Shown here one piece after another: positions 16,143-24,800 of a DNA stretch of 64,000 bases. Origin of the DNA: Ignavibacteria bacterium (GTDB lineage: Bacteria > Bacteroidota > Ignavibacteria > Kapaibacteriales > Kapaibacteriaceae). The stretch is taken from contig JADJIQ010000005.1 in the NCBI GenBank assembly GCA_016707005.1, positions 682,001-746,000 on the forward strand. The letters are read 5' to 3'. The notes below the pieces were generated by a model that saw only the letters and a program-made list of their open reading frames with translations, was not told where the DNA came from and ran no database searches. The translations under genes and the position numbers were made by a program. How positions within the stretch are numbered: the first letter of the stretch is position 1; each line of letters starts with the position of its first letter.

Positions 16143-18857
16143 TCACCGCATCACACAGAATGTCTGCGTATGTGACCTACGACCATCACTTGCATGGATG
16201 AGGTATTGACCCGATGCAAGCATCGACACATCAATGTCTGCAGTTGATCGTATTCTCTGACTGATAATACGTTCGCCTTGCATGGTAATGATGCTCACAT
16301 CAATCTCTCCGCCCCCTATCACAGAAGTAGTGAGTACTGAGGATGCTGGGTTTGGATATTGTGAGATAAGGGGCGCATTGTTCGCCACCGCTACGGCATC
16401 AACAGAGGTTGGAATGGAGTCTGAGCGATGTCCAAGAATAACACGCATCACGGGAACGAATGTCCCTCTTCTGAATGTGAACGCTGCGTTGACCCTTCCG
16501 CCAAAGTCTCCATATGTGTAGCTGCGGTAGGCATGGTCACCAACAAAGATTCGACCAGTCGCTGTAGTGCTTTCGTATCGGAATGGAAAAGATGGTTGTG
16601 CAGTATCAACGAACCAACTTGGGTCGGCAATGATCTCTGCACCAAGCTCCGGATCTCTGTCAATGGCCGTCTGCACTACTACTCCAGCCCGTGCTGATGT
16701 GGCGCAAAGATTGAGACCTTCATGCGTGACTTGATGTAGGGTGAGCTTATAGGTACCTGGCTCTAGAGCAATTGGTACAGGAAGTGAATACGTGCCGATT
16801 GTATCAGTCACAACACCAGAATCGTCGCGACCAGGTTGTAGTGTTAACGAAGCATCGGTGATCTGCTGATATGAACTTTGTACGAATCGTACGAGGGTCA
16901 CAAAACAAGTTGCCTGACGTGGCTCATCTCTATCGAAGGCGAATTGGTAGCCGAAGATCGTGTCGCGCTGACTCACCGTAAACGACATCGAGACACCACC
17001 AGGCTCAGTGTTTGCTGGTGAATCTGTACCTCCGTATCGAGAAATAGAATCGTCATTCCGATTCCCACCCGGCGCACGCAGACCAAAGCTGTTTGCCCGA
17101 CCTGCTTCCTGAGCAACAACGTGATGCCCCTCTGATTCGTAGTTGTCGTAGGCAAGGCTTCTACTAAGGTGGACGGGTAGTTTTCTGTAGATGGTATTGT
17201 TGTGTATCACCTCGTCTACATACGATGTGTCATTCCCCTCGTAGATCATTGCCTTGAGGATCACGGTATCGCTATCGGATGTTGTCACCGCAGAAAGGTT
17301 GAATGGTGGCATATCGATCGTGCGTTGTTCAAGACCATTGAAGGAGTCAACGAAGCGTTCGATGACAGTGCGTTTCAAGGTGTCCCGAACTGAGTATGCC
17401 TCTACCCGCAATCGCACTCTGCGATGCTGGTTTTGCGTATGATTCACCAACCGTACTCGCAGTGGAGCCAATGCCGCTTGTTTGTATGGAATAACGCTAT
17501 AGGCAAGGGGCACTTCAACATCACTGATGCTGAGATCTCGTTGATCATCAACAAGGACATCTATCCGATCTACGTCCCATGGATCATCGTCATCGTAGGC
17601 AGTTCGTGCAGTTGCCTTCAGCATAATGCGAAATCGGAAATTGCGAGCCCCATCATTAGGACTCTTGAGTATCGAGTCGGGGATTGGAATTGTGAACACA
17701 TCAAACCGATCCTGATAGTTAGGCTCTCGCATGGCCAACGCGGTTTTCATTACCGGTTGTTCAATCCAGTTTGAATCAACGGTGTTGATAATGCCATTGA
17801 GTTGATCCGGTGATGGCTTGAGAAGCACGACAACAAGACTGTCACCGGGATATTCAATGTTCTCCCACATTGATGTTGGCTCCGGACCATACAGCGTGTC
17901 GTTCATCCATCGTCGGTGTGTTAACCCATGCGGATATGCGCGGCGTGCAGAGATCGAAAGCGTAGCCGATGATAAACGTGAAAGGTTAATCGGGAAGGAA
18001 GTGAGAGTGTCGCCAGTAACAACCCCTTGATACGGGGCTCCTTGTTCATTTCGCCGATCGAAACGGATAACGGGGTTTAGAAGCGAGTCCGAATTCGATA
18101 CGTGCTCATATTTGGTGTTACGATGCAACGTTTGACCAGTCTTCTCAAACGAGGAGACAGTTGTCCCGCCATTGACAAACATCACAGGTGAAGGGATTAT
18201 GGCTCCTGACGATCTCATTATGCTCAACGATGACGTGTACGGAGACAGATCCGGGAATGTAAATCTAGACAGTCTCCTCACCTTGTATGCAAGGTGGCGA
18301 ACTGTGTCCTTGGCATCAAGTGCAATTGCATCGAATGACAGTCTACCAATGACGTCATCGAGAAACTCTGCAGGTTCGAATGGCGGCATCCTGACAATAA
18401 CGAATTCATCAGGAGCCATAGCATACGTGCGGGTTGTTAAAGGAACAGCTCTACCATTTGAATCACAAAGGCTCATGCCAGAGTTCAGAGTGTCTTGTAA
18501 CGCTTCAAGCGTGATCCACCTACTCGTGTTATAGACAATTTTACCAGTTGCATCATTTGTGATACGATAGCGAACTCGAGTAGTGTCGATCGGTGTTTCG
18601 CTCGTACATTTGATTATCACCCTTAATTGTATCGCATCGAGCCTTATATCGCCTGCAAGTCGCTCACGAAACTCATCTGACGAGAGCCTCTTGGTGAAGG
18701 ATAGGTTTGAATCTGCACTCAGCGGGCGCACATAGAAATGCACATCATGCACAATAAGCTGCGCCGAGACAACAAAAGGCGTCTGGACCAGAAGCACTAG
18801 CGATATCAGCAGAATGCGGATCACGAGTAAAAGTAACGTAAACAACGCGAAGTCCAT
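16143..18857 (-). CDS. Large T9SS-secreted protein
   Basis: The product is 904 residues. A long hydrophobic N-terminus (FTLLLLVIRILLISLVLLVQ) ending at VVSAQ is a signal peptide. The C-terminus, SQYPNPASSVLTTSVIGGGE followed by LASGQYLIHASDG, is a T9SS type A sorting domain. The middle is beta-rich with no catalytic motif I recognise. PLRVRLVNHTQNQHRRVRLR and similar blocks look like CARDB/Ig-type adhesion modules. It lies alone, divergent from the following gene, and is most likely a surface or released structural protein. Confidence 0.7.
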   Translation of the reverse strand: MDFALFTLLLLVIRILLISLVLLVQTPFVVSAQLIVHDVHFYVRPLSADSNLSFTKRLSSDEFRERLAGDIRLDAIQLRVIIKCTSETPIDTTRVRYRITNDATGKIVYNTSRWITLEALQDTLNSGMSLCDSNGRAVPLTTRTYAMAPDEFVIVRMPPFEPAEFLDDVIGRLSFDAIALDAKDTVRHLAYKVRRLSRFTFPDLSPYTSSLSIMRSSGAIIPSPVMFVNGGTTVSSFEKTGQTLHRNTKYEHVSNSDSLLNPVIRFDRRNEQGAPYQGVVTGDTLTSFPINLSRLSSATLSISARRAYPHGLTHRRWMNDTLYGPEPTSMWENIEYPGDSLVVVLLKPSPDQLNGIINTVDSNWIEQPVMKTALAMREPNYQDRFDVFTIPIPDSILKSPNDGARNFRFRIMLKATARTAYDDDDPWDVDRIDVLVDDQRDLSISDVEVPLAYSVIPYKQAALAPLRVRLVNHTQNQHRRVRLRVEAYSVRDTLKRTVIERFVDSFNGLEQRTIDMPPFNLSAVTTSDSDTVILKAMIYEGNDTSYVDEVIHNNTIYRKLPVHLSRSLAYDNYESEGHHVVAQEAGRANSFGLRAPGGNRNDDSISRYGGTDSPANTEPGGVSMSFTVSQRDTIFGYQFAFDRDEPRQATCFVTLVRFVQSSYQQITDASLTLQPGRDDSGVVTDTIGTYSLPVPIALEPGTYKLTLHQVTHEGLNLCATSARAGVVVQTAIDRDPELGAEIIADPSWFVDTAQPSFPFRYESTTATGRIFVGDHAYRSYTYGDFGGRVNAAFTFRRGTFVPVMRVILGHRSDSIPTSVDAVAVANNAPLISQYPNPASSVLTTSVIGGGEIDVSIITMQGERIISQRIRSTADIDVSMLASGQYLIHASDGRRSHTQTFCVMR

Positions 18858-18935
18858 GTAGCAGCACCATAAGGGATTGGTGTGATGCCCATCCTTGTAT
18901 TTTAGGAACCTACCTCCTAAATAACATGGTTATCC

Positions 18936-20054
18936 ATGCTCTCCCTCCTCATCGCCTCCTTCCTCACTCTTGCTGCCGATGGCCCAACCGCAGAGCAGCA
19001 AGCGGTGAACCTGTATCGACTGCGTGTGGCCTATGGGGCGGCTACTGAACAGTCGGTGCGAGATAGCATCCGTCAAGAGGTGTTGCATTCCATTCCCAAC
19101 CTGCGCGTGGATCAAGAGCATGGGGCGCAACAGGTAGAGCTGTGGGATGCGTGTTGTTCGATGTGGGATGTGGTCGAGATCTTTGAAGATGCCGCACATG
19201 TCAAGGCAAGGTCATTGCCGAAGCTGACGATGTATGAAGTGGACGGTATAGAGTTCTACCGTTCGGATACGGCCTTTAATCAAACGAGTGATACAATGTA
19301 CCTGGCATCGAATTCACTACCCGGACTCGGCGGTGTGGATGTGTACTACTCGCCCCTTCACTACTACGCAATCATCGATGAATACAAATGGCTATCTCCC
19401 TATAACTACGGCGATGGGATCAATACCGGCGCTGATGAATTTGGACTCACCAAGGAAGACACAACACTTACCTTTTTCCGTGCCAGCAATGGAACCGTGC
19501 GGAAGTATCGCGCAACTCCACGGACCATCGTGCGAAGTGTTGAGATGGACCTTACATGTTCAAGCACGTCCTTCATCTACCTCAACATTTTGAACTGTCG
19601 GGACGTGATGATTGGAAGCCTTGTCTTCGACAATGCCTCGCAAAACACCCTTCCACAAGAGACTGCCACCATGCAGTTTCGATGCTGCAAGGACGTTCAG
19701 CCTCGTACATTCATTCGATGCAACGTATCGGTCAACACCCTCTCATTGCTTGATACAGACATACGAACCCACCATTGCAGACTAAACGGCATCACTACGT
19801 CAAAGAATGGCGAGCAGATCTTTGGTTTTTCGATCTACGAAGACCCAGCGTCCTCGGAAACTGCACTTCGGACTGTGATATCAGAGATGTTCGAAGGGGG
19901 CTCTGCACCTACACGTGTTCGTATAGAGCGTGTACCCGGACATCTCACAGAACAGATCGATGAACTTGTTCATGTTCTCTCTATGCGCAAGGTAGAAGTT
20001 GACGTTACGTCATCCGGCGTTGCCAGAACAACTGTTGCCATGAAGATGGACTAA
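18936..20054 (+). CDS. Hypothetical exported protein, possible beta-helix
   Basis: The product is 372 residues with a short signal-like N-terminus (MLSLLIASFLTLAADG). An N-terminal helical part (about 20-90) precedes a beta-rich region; FIYLNILNCRDVMIGSLVF, MQFRCCKDVQPRTFIRCN and LSLLDTDIRTHHCRLNGI show the regular ladder spacing of a right-handed beta-helix. Several Cys residues occur, including CC pairs. I do not recognise the family. The stop overlaps the convergent ATPase gene by 4 bp. Confidence 0.55.
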   Translation: MLSLLIASFLTLAADGPTAEQQAVNLYRLRVAYGAATEQSVRDSIRQEVLHSIPNLRVDQEHGAQQVELWDACCSMWDVVEIFEDAAHVKARSLPKLTMYEVDGIEFYRSDTAFNQTSDTMYLASNSLPGLGGVDVYYSPLHYYAIIDEYKWLSPYNYGDGINTGADEFGLTKEDTTLTFFRASNGTVRKYRATPRTIVRSVEMDLTCSSTSFIYLNILNCRDVMIGSLVFDNASQNTLPQETATMQFRCCKDVQPRTFIRCNVSVNTLSLLDTDIRTHHCRLNGITTSKNGEQIFGFSIYEDPASSETALRTVISEMFEGGSAPTRVRIERVPGHLTEQIDELVHVLSMRKVEVDVTSSGVARTTVAMKMD

Positions 20055-21187
20055 GCGACGCTCTCCATCCATTGCTCTATCGGAACGATCGTTATCCCAT
20101 GTCGAACAAGGCGTTCCCTGCCGCGGTAGAGTAATGTTGCTGTGGTACCTGGGTATTCCTCAACAAAGGCTCGTAGGGCCTTCAGATCTGCATCACGTAC
20201 CACGTCGGTGCTTTTTACTTCGTATGCTTCAAGAGTATCTGGTCCATACACAATAAAGTCAACTTCAATACCAGTACGAGTGCGCCAATAATAGAGCTGC
20301 CTACCATCGGCTGCATAGTCGCATGCGGCGCGGAGATGTTGGGCAACAAGCCCTTCAAGAGCATGTCCACCTATCGCCGACCGATCATCTAGTGGACCTA
20401 CAGGACGCAGAGACCGAAACACGCCGGTATCAAAGAAGTAGAACTTGGGGTGACCCACCAACTCTCGTTTTGCATGCCGAGTAAACACCGGTACACGATA
20501 TGCCAACATGAGATCTTCCATGATCTGTATGTAGTTCTCAACGGTCTTTCTGCTTACACCACACTCGCTCGCAACATTCGAGATCGTCAACACCTCACCA
20601 TGTGAGAAACTGATCGCCTCCAAAAAGCGGGAGAAGTGTTCTGTGTTTCGAACCAGGCCTTCTGCAAACACCTCTTCCTTGATGTACAGCGATGTGTATG
20701 CTCGAAGTGTCTCTGATGGTGAATCAGACTCAACAACGATGGGAACAAGACCATTCTCCAGCGCAGATTCCAATGCAAAGGTGTCACCCATCTCTGAGGC
20801 CAAATACGGATGCATCGAGACCTGCGATGCTCTACCTCCAAGCAGATTCACGTTTCCTCTTCTCAGTTTCCGAGCGCTGGAACCGGTTAGGACAAATCTG
20901 ATCGGTGGGCCCGATGAGATCACTTGATGGACTACTTCTAGCAAGACCGGCAACTTCTGGATCTCATCGATCACCACGGTTTGCACGTGCGGCTCTGCTG
21001 CGATTCTTTCTCTCAGCCGCTCAGGTCTGGCCGCATACAGACGATACACTTCCGGGTCGAGCAGGTCAATGAACATTGCGTCTGGAAACGTGCTTCGTAC
21101 CCATACGGACTTACCAGTTCCTCGTGGACCAAGCAAGAAAAAGCTGCCGGTAGGGGGCTTCAATATCCGTTGTTTCATCATTGGCAT
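20051..21187 (-). CDS. AAA ATPase with DUF4143 domain
   Basis: The product is 378 residues. Walker A GPRGTGKS at about 19-26 and Walker B VVIDEIQKLP at about 71-80 define an AAA_14 ATPase; LTGSSARKLRRG is the sensor region. The C-terminal half, from about residue 200, is DUF4143, with NYIQIMEDLMLAYRVPVF and the nuclease-like WRTRTGIEVDFIVYG followed by AYEVKS. These residues match a PD-(D/E)xK-type core (ExD...ExK), which may or may not be active. The family's role is poorly known and often linked to mobile or toxin-antitoxin-like loci. Two identical operator-like repeats lie 10 nt upstream of the start. Confidence 0.85.
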   Translation of the reverse strand: MPMMKQRILKPPTGSFFLLGPRGTGKSVWVRSTFPDAMFIDLLDPEVYRLYAARPERLRERIAAEPHVQTVVIDEIQKLPVLLEVVHQVISSGPPIRFVLTGSSARKLRRGNVNLLGGRASQVSMHPYLASEMGDTFALESALENGLVPIVVESDSPSETLRAYTSLYIKEEVFAEGLVRNTEHFSRFLEAISFSHGEVLTISNVASECGVSRKTVENYIQIMEDLMLAYRVPVFTRHAKRELVGHPKFYFFDTGVFRSLRPVGPLDDRSAIGGHALEGLVAQHLRAACDYAADGRQLYYWRTRTGIEVDFIVYGPDTLEAYEVKSTDVVRDADLKALRAFVEEYPGTTATLLYRGRERLVRHGITIVPIEQWMESVA

Positions 21188-21196
21188 GGTCGCAAT

Positions 21197-21252
21197 ATGG
21201 CAACTCTGATGCCATTTTGCAATGCATTATGGCAACTCTGATGCCATTTTGC
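21197..21252. promoter_or_regulatory. Twin 24-bp operator-like repeats upstream of the ATPase gene
   Basis: Two identical 24-bp copies, 21197-21220 and 21229-21252, start 32 bp apart, about three helical turns. Each contains the perfect inverted repeat ATGGCA-ACTCTGA-TGCCAT. They lie 10-65 nt upstream of the ATPase start, the right place for a dimeric repressor. The cognate regulator is not identified. Confidence 0.7.
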
Positions 21253-21259
21253 GACAAAT

Positions 21260-21399
21260 CACTCCCGGTGTCTTACTCTCCCGGAGTCGCTCCCGGCGTG
21301 TTACTCTCCCGGAGTCGCTCCCGGCGTCTTACTCTCCCGGAGTCACTCCCGGCGCCATACTCTCCCGGAGTCACTCCCGGTGTCTTACTCTCCCGGAGT
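21260..21399. repeat. Five 28-bp tandem repeats
   Basis: Five contiguous 28-bp units (starting 21260, 21288, 21316, 21344, 21372) share CTCCCGG and TACTCTCCCGGAGT with a few substitutions. There are no spacers, so this is not a CRISPR array. Junctions with CACTCCC form a short inverted repeat GGAGT-C-ACTCC. The array lies between the channel gene stop (21405) and the ATPase operators. Confidence 0.9.
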
Positions 21400-21404
21400 G
21401 TATC

Positions 21405-22259
21405 CTACACCCCTCGTTTTTCGATCCTGACGAGCGTTTCTTGCATCTGGCGGAGTTGCTCCTGCATTTGCTGGATGTCTGTGGTTTGCTCGGATTCTTC
21501 TTCGCGCACGGACTCCAACTCGGAGAGGATGGTGCCCACAAAGAAGTTCAAGATGGTGAGACCGGCTATGAGGACAAAGGACAGGAAGAAGAGAGGTGAG
21601 AGGATGGGATATCCCTCAGGTGCGTTCATCTGTGTGTGCATGATCTCGGCAAAGTCACCAACGGCACACTGACACATCGCCAACAGACTCAGTCCAAGCG
21701 TACCAAAGTTCTCGGGATCATTGGTATGGAAGAGGTTATAGCCCATCACCGCATAGGTGTAGACGATACATCCAAGCAGAATGGCCACAACCGTCAGCTG
21801 GGGGATGGAACGCAACAGGGTCTCGATCACCACTCGTACACCCTTGAGTTCCGTGGCCAGCCGTAACACACGCAAGGCTCGGAAGGAGCGGGCAAGGCGC
21901 AATGCACGAAGCGCAAGTGTTGCTCCGAGCGCCCCCTGCTCATCATAGACAACGTATGGCAACAACGTCAGAACAAAGATCACTACATCAAAGATGTGCC
22001 AAGCATCCTTGAGATAGTCCCATGGACGTGGCCAGCGAAAGGCCATCTTGATTCCGATCTCGAGTCCAAAGGCAACCACGATCAAGAGGTCAAGCCACGC
22101 AAAGAGTCCCGGCACCGCATTGTAGATACTCGGCACGGTCTCCAACCCCACCACCACGGCGGAGAGCAGAATGAGAACGATGACAACCGTGTCGAGGGGG
22201 TTGCTCTCCTGCGCATTGACGGCATCGCGGAATGCTGAGAAACGAGATCGTGATGTCAT
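21405..22259 (-). CDS. Voltage-gated cation channel (Ion_trans family)
   Basis: The product is 284 residues with six membrane segments and a C-terminal coiled coil. S1-S3 are VVIVLILLSAVVVGLETVPS, WLDLLIVVAFGLEIGIKMAF and AWHIFDVVIFVLTLLPYVV. S4 is a classic voltage sensor with Arg every third or fourth residue (LRALRLARSFRALRVLRLAT). The pore loop LLAMCQCAVGDFAEIM differs from the TLESW filter of NaChBac-type channels, so ion selectivity is uncertain. The last 40 residues (QTTDIQQMQEQLRQMQETL) form the tetramerising coiled coil. An ATG eight codons upstream (22283) is an alternative start; 22259 has GGGAG nearby. Confidence 0.85.
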   Translation of the reverse strand: MTSRSRFSAFRDAVNAQESNPLDTVVIVLILLSAVVVGLETVPSIYNAVPGLFAWLDLLIVVAFGLEIGIKMAFRWPRPWDYLKDAWHIFDVVIFVLTLLPYVVYDEQGALGATLALRALRLARSFRALRVLRLATELKGVRVVIETLLRSIPQLTVVAILLGCIVYTYAVMGYNLFHTNDPENFGTLGLSLLAMCQCAVGDFAEIMHTQMNAPEGYPILSPLFFLSFVLIAGLTILNFFVGTILSELESVREEESEQTTDIQQMQEQLRQMQETLVRIEKRGV

Positions 22260-22312
22260 AGTTTGGTACTCCCAAGTGTACATGTGCCCACCCGAAAAAT
22301 ACCCTAATTCTC

Positions 22313-22816
22313 ATGATGGATTTGATCCGCCCCTTTCATGATGACGATGACATAGAGCGTATCACAGACGTCATTCACAAAGGCTACGCCGTACTTGCCG
22401 TGAATGGACTTCGGTTTTGGGGAACGCACCAGTCCGCAAAAGACACCCTAGACCGACTCAACAAGGGGGCTGGGTTTGTAGCCGTACTCGATGGTGTGAT
22501 CGTTGGCACGGTAACGATCCGTCCGCCGGACCCGGAGTCCGAGGTGGAATTCTATCGTCACCCAACCACGTGGATCTTGAATCAGTTCGCTGTACTCCCC
22601 GAACATGCAGGCAAGGGCATAGGTCGCGCCTTGCATGACCATGCGGTGACTCATGCAATGCAAAAGGGTGCAACACGTGTTGCACTCGACACTGCCAATG
22701 CAGCAGAACATCTCATTGCAATGTACAAGCGATGGGGCTATGCAGTTGTTGGTACGTGTGATTGGCGACCATTTACAAACTATGAGAGCGTGGTAATGCT
22801 ACGCACGCTCATCTGA
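22313..22816 (+). CDS. GNAT-family N-acetyltransferase
   Basis: The product is 167 residues with the complete GNAT fold. AVLPEHAGKGIGRALHDHAV is motif A, including the acetyl-CoA pyrophosphate loop (Q/RxxGxG/A form), and AAEHLIAMYKRWGYAVVGTC is motif B. It transfers an acetyl group to a small molecule or protein amine; the substrate is not predictable. It is 4 bp upstream of the CoA-binding protein gene, so the two are probably one transcript. A second ATG follows directly (22316). Confidence 0.85.
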   Translation: MMDLIRPFHDDDDIERITDVIHKGYAVLAVNGLRFWGTHQSAKDTLDRLNKGAGFVAVLDGVIVGTVTIRPPDPESEVEFYRHPTTWILNQFAVLPEHAGKGIGRALHDHAVTHAMQKGATRVALDTANAAEHLIAMYKRWGYAVVGTCDWRPFTNYESVVMLRTLI

Positions 22817-22820
22817 TCCA

Positions 22821-23249
22821 ATGACACCAGAACTCACCCTAGCAATAGAAACACTGCGGGCAGCAAAGAACATCGCCGTGGTAGGACTTTCGCGCAGTCC
22901 CGGCAAGTCCGCACACGATATCCCGTTGTTCATGGCCAATGCAGGATACAACGTCATCGGCGTCAATCCATTCGCCACACCTGCCGTGGAGAACGTGTCG
23001 GTGGTGGAAACACTTTCAGACGTCCCCTTCACCATCGATATCGTCAATGTCTTTCGTCCGTCAGAGGATACAGACGCCATTATCGATGAAGCTATCAAAC
23101 GCCGATCAAGCCATGGAGACGTGTCCTGCATCTGGCTTCAACAAGGTATCACGAGCAAACACGGCGCCTCCAAATGCGCTGCTGCAGGTATCACGTATAT
23201 CGAGGATAGTTGCATCTATGTTATTCAGCATTATGCGCATACCTTCTAG
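22821..23249 (+). CDS. CoA-binding domain protein (YccU-like)
   Basis: The product is 142 residues, a single Rossmann-type CoA-binding domain. IAVVGLSRSPGKSAHDIPLF and GYNVIGVNPFA match the family start, and VFRPSEDTDAIIDEAIK, CIWLQQGI and DSCIYVIQHY match its later conserved blocks. Members bind CoA or related nucleotides but have no established enzymatic role. It is the second gene of a pair with the acetyltransferase and ends just before the first copy of the composite intergenic repeat. Confidence 0.85.
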   Translation: MTPELTLAIETLRAAKNIAVVGLSRSPGKSAHDIPLFMANAGYNVIGVNPFATPAVENVSVVETLSDVPFTIDIVNVFRPSEDTDAIIDEAIKRRSSHGDVSCIWLQQGITSKHGASKCAAAGITYIEDSCIYVIQHYAHTF

Positions 23250-23250
23250 G

Positions 23251-23310
23251 TCCCATGACTACGTCATGGGCTACTGACTTCATTCTCTGTTCGCTGTTCG
23301 CTGTTCTCTG
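23251..23310. repeat. Composite intergenic repeat, copy 1
   Basis: Between two convergent genes. It has the hairpin CCCATGAC-TAC-GTCATGGG, a linker CTACTGACTTCATTC, then a short array based on TTCGCTGT (three units). The opposing gene (23314-23550) ends 3 bp from the array. This copy lacks the CTCGACTACGCTCGG core seen in copies 2 and 3. Confidence 0.85.
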
Positions 23311-23313
23311 CAA

Positions 23314-23550
23314 CTAGCTTTGGAAGATTGCGTAACCAAAGAGGCTGAACATGACGATCAGGTGTACGATCAGCCATGCGCGCTGCCACATCGGACGGTT
23401 GTTCCAGGTTACGGCCTGATCAAATGGGTCAAAGATCAGTGCGATGCCAAGGTTGGATGCGGCTGTCATTACGTCATGCGCAATGAAGATGTGGTACACG
23501 GTGAACAGCAGAAATCCGCTGTAGAGTATGCGGGCAAATGTAGTATTCAT
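23314..23550 (-). CDS. Small membrane protein with two helices
   Basis: The product is 78 residues. Two hydrophobic segments, ILYSGFLLFTVYHIFIAHDV and WLIVHLIVMFSLFGYAIF, flank a short loop. The ATG at 23550 is preferred over a TTG nine codons upstream. No family is recognised. The gene is flanked on both sides by copies of the composite repeat. Confidence 0.6.
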   Translation of the reverse strand: MNTTFARILYSGFLLFTVYHIFIAHDVMTAASNLGIALIFDPFDQAVTWNNRPMWQRAWLIVHLIVMFSLFGYAIFQS

Positions 23551-23596
23551 GAGCGCCCTAACGTTTATCCCACTCAAAGAGTTTCGCTTTTAATTG

Positions 23597-23756
23597 TCCC
23601 ATGACTACGTCATGGGCTACTGACTTCATTCGCTCTTCGCTGCCTCGACTACGCTCGGCATGACATTCGCTATTCGCTATTCGCTATTCGCTATTCGCTA
23701 TTCGCTATTCGCTGTTCGCTGTTCGCTATTCGCTGTTCATGACTTTCGTCATAGTC
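23597..23756. repeat. Composite intergenic repeat, copy 2
   Basis: Full-length copy: hairpin CCCATGAC-TAC-GTCATGGG (from 23598), linker, core TGCCTCGACTACGCTCGGCA (from 23641) followed by TGAC, then about nine tandem TTCGCTAT/TTCGCTGT octamers (to about 23738), and a degenerate ATGAC/GTCAT hairpin. It occupies the divergent space upstream of the lipoprotein gene. Confidence 0.9.
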
Positions 23757-23804
23757 TGCCCCCTCCCAACCCCCTAGATTACAGTAGACATCTAGGAGTC
23801 CACC

Positions 23805-24572
23805 ATGAAACGCATCTTCGCTTCCGCCTTCCTGACGCTAACTGTGTCTGTTTTGATCGGTTCGTGTGGGCTGACAGAATCAGATCCAGCAGATCCCAAT
23901 GATCCGGTAGGGGGCAATACTGAGCTCGAAGACACCAAACCCGGGGCACGACATTCAGCCTATCCCGATCTTGGTGATTGGTTGCCATATGATATGGTCC
24001 CACGTGATAGCATCATCATCAAATCTCGCAACAACGGTGTGGTGGTAGTGGATTTCAATGTGACCTTTGACACAGCTTTCACGCTCCGGCTGGACACCAT
24101 GCTCGGAACTACAATACTCCCCGACAACGCAAAGAAGTCCCTGATCGACACCTACCTCGCTCAGTATGGGGCTACCCTGGATACCACCAACAAGGATCGC
24201 ATGATCATCCATGCAGAACCAAAGTTCCGTGTTACCTCCGAGGGCATCCAAGACTTTGTTGCCTCCAAGGGAGATGAATCCAAACCCTTCACGATCATCA
24301 AATACAACATGAACGTGGGAGATAGCTGGTCCTTCACACGTTCCGATGGTGTAAAGATCACTCGAAAGGTTGTCTATCACTCAACAGAGGACGACTACGA
24401 AGTGATCTTCTGGAGACTCAAGGTCTTCAAGACCGAACAGGTCCAGGAAAACGATCCTCTTCTCTCAAAGATCATCTGGGTCACCAACCACAAATACGGC
24501 CTCGTTGGCGTCCACATCTTTGATAAAGCCGGCAAGGAGATTCCGATCACGATCGCTCCGCCATCGCTTTAA
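23805..24572 (+). CDS. Hypothetical lipoprotein
   Basis: The product is 255 residues. The lipobox IGSC (Cys at about residue 21) follows a classic signal, so the protein should be lipid-anchored in the envelope. An acidic linker (ESDPADPNDPVGG) leads into a beta-rich domain with no recognised family; WSFTRSDGVKITRKVVY and IWVTNHKYGLVGVHIFD suggest a sheet fold. AGGAG lies 6 nt before the ATG. A perfect CTAGAT/ATCTAG inverted repeat (about 23776-23797) overlaps the presumed leader. Confidence 0.7.
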   Translation: MKRIFASAFLTLTVSVLIGSCGLTESDPADPNDPVGGNTELEDTKPGARHSAYPDLGDWLPYDMVPRDSIIIKSRNNGVVVVDFNVTFDTAFTLRLDTMLGTTILPDNAKKSLIDTYLAQYGATLDTTNKDRMIIHAEPKFRVTSEGIQDFVASKGDESKPFTIIKYNMNVGDSWSFTRSDGVKITRKVVYHSTEDDYEVIFWRLKVFKTEQVQENDPLLSKIIWVTNHKYGLVGVHIFDKAGKEIPITIAPPSL

Positions 24573-24603
24573 ATCGCCATTATTATTCCCATAGCCCCAT
24601 GAC

Positions 24604-24800
24604 CCCATGACTTCGTCATGGGCTACAGAATTCATTCTGTGTTCGCTGTTCGCTGTTCTGTGTTCGCTGTTCGCTGTTCTGTGTTCGCTGTTCGCTGTTC
24701 GCTGTTCGCTGTTCGCTGTTCGCTGTTCTGTGCCTCGACTACGCTCGGCATGACCTTCTCTATTCGCTATTCGCTATTCTCTATTCGCTATTCTCTATTC
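24604..24800. repeat. Composite intergenic repeat, copy 3
   Basis: Between convergent genes. Order: hairpin CCCATGAC-TTC-GTCATGGG (from 24604), linker, about ten TTCGCTGT/TTCTGTGT octamers, core TGCCTCGACTACGCTCGGCA (24731) plus TGAC, then about six TTCGCTAT/TTCTCTAT octamers. On the minus strand the array begins directly at the stop codon of the 24799-25746 gene. A long reading frame across the array is only the repeat read in frame. Confidence 0.9.

Noticed and set aside
21260..21399. Possible CRISPR array
   Set aside because: Units of 28 bp are directly adjacent with no spacers and there are no cas genes in the window.
23597..23804. Insertion sequence remnant
   Set aside because: The repeat has no transposase fragment and no clear terminal inverted repeats or target-site duplication that I can see.
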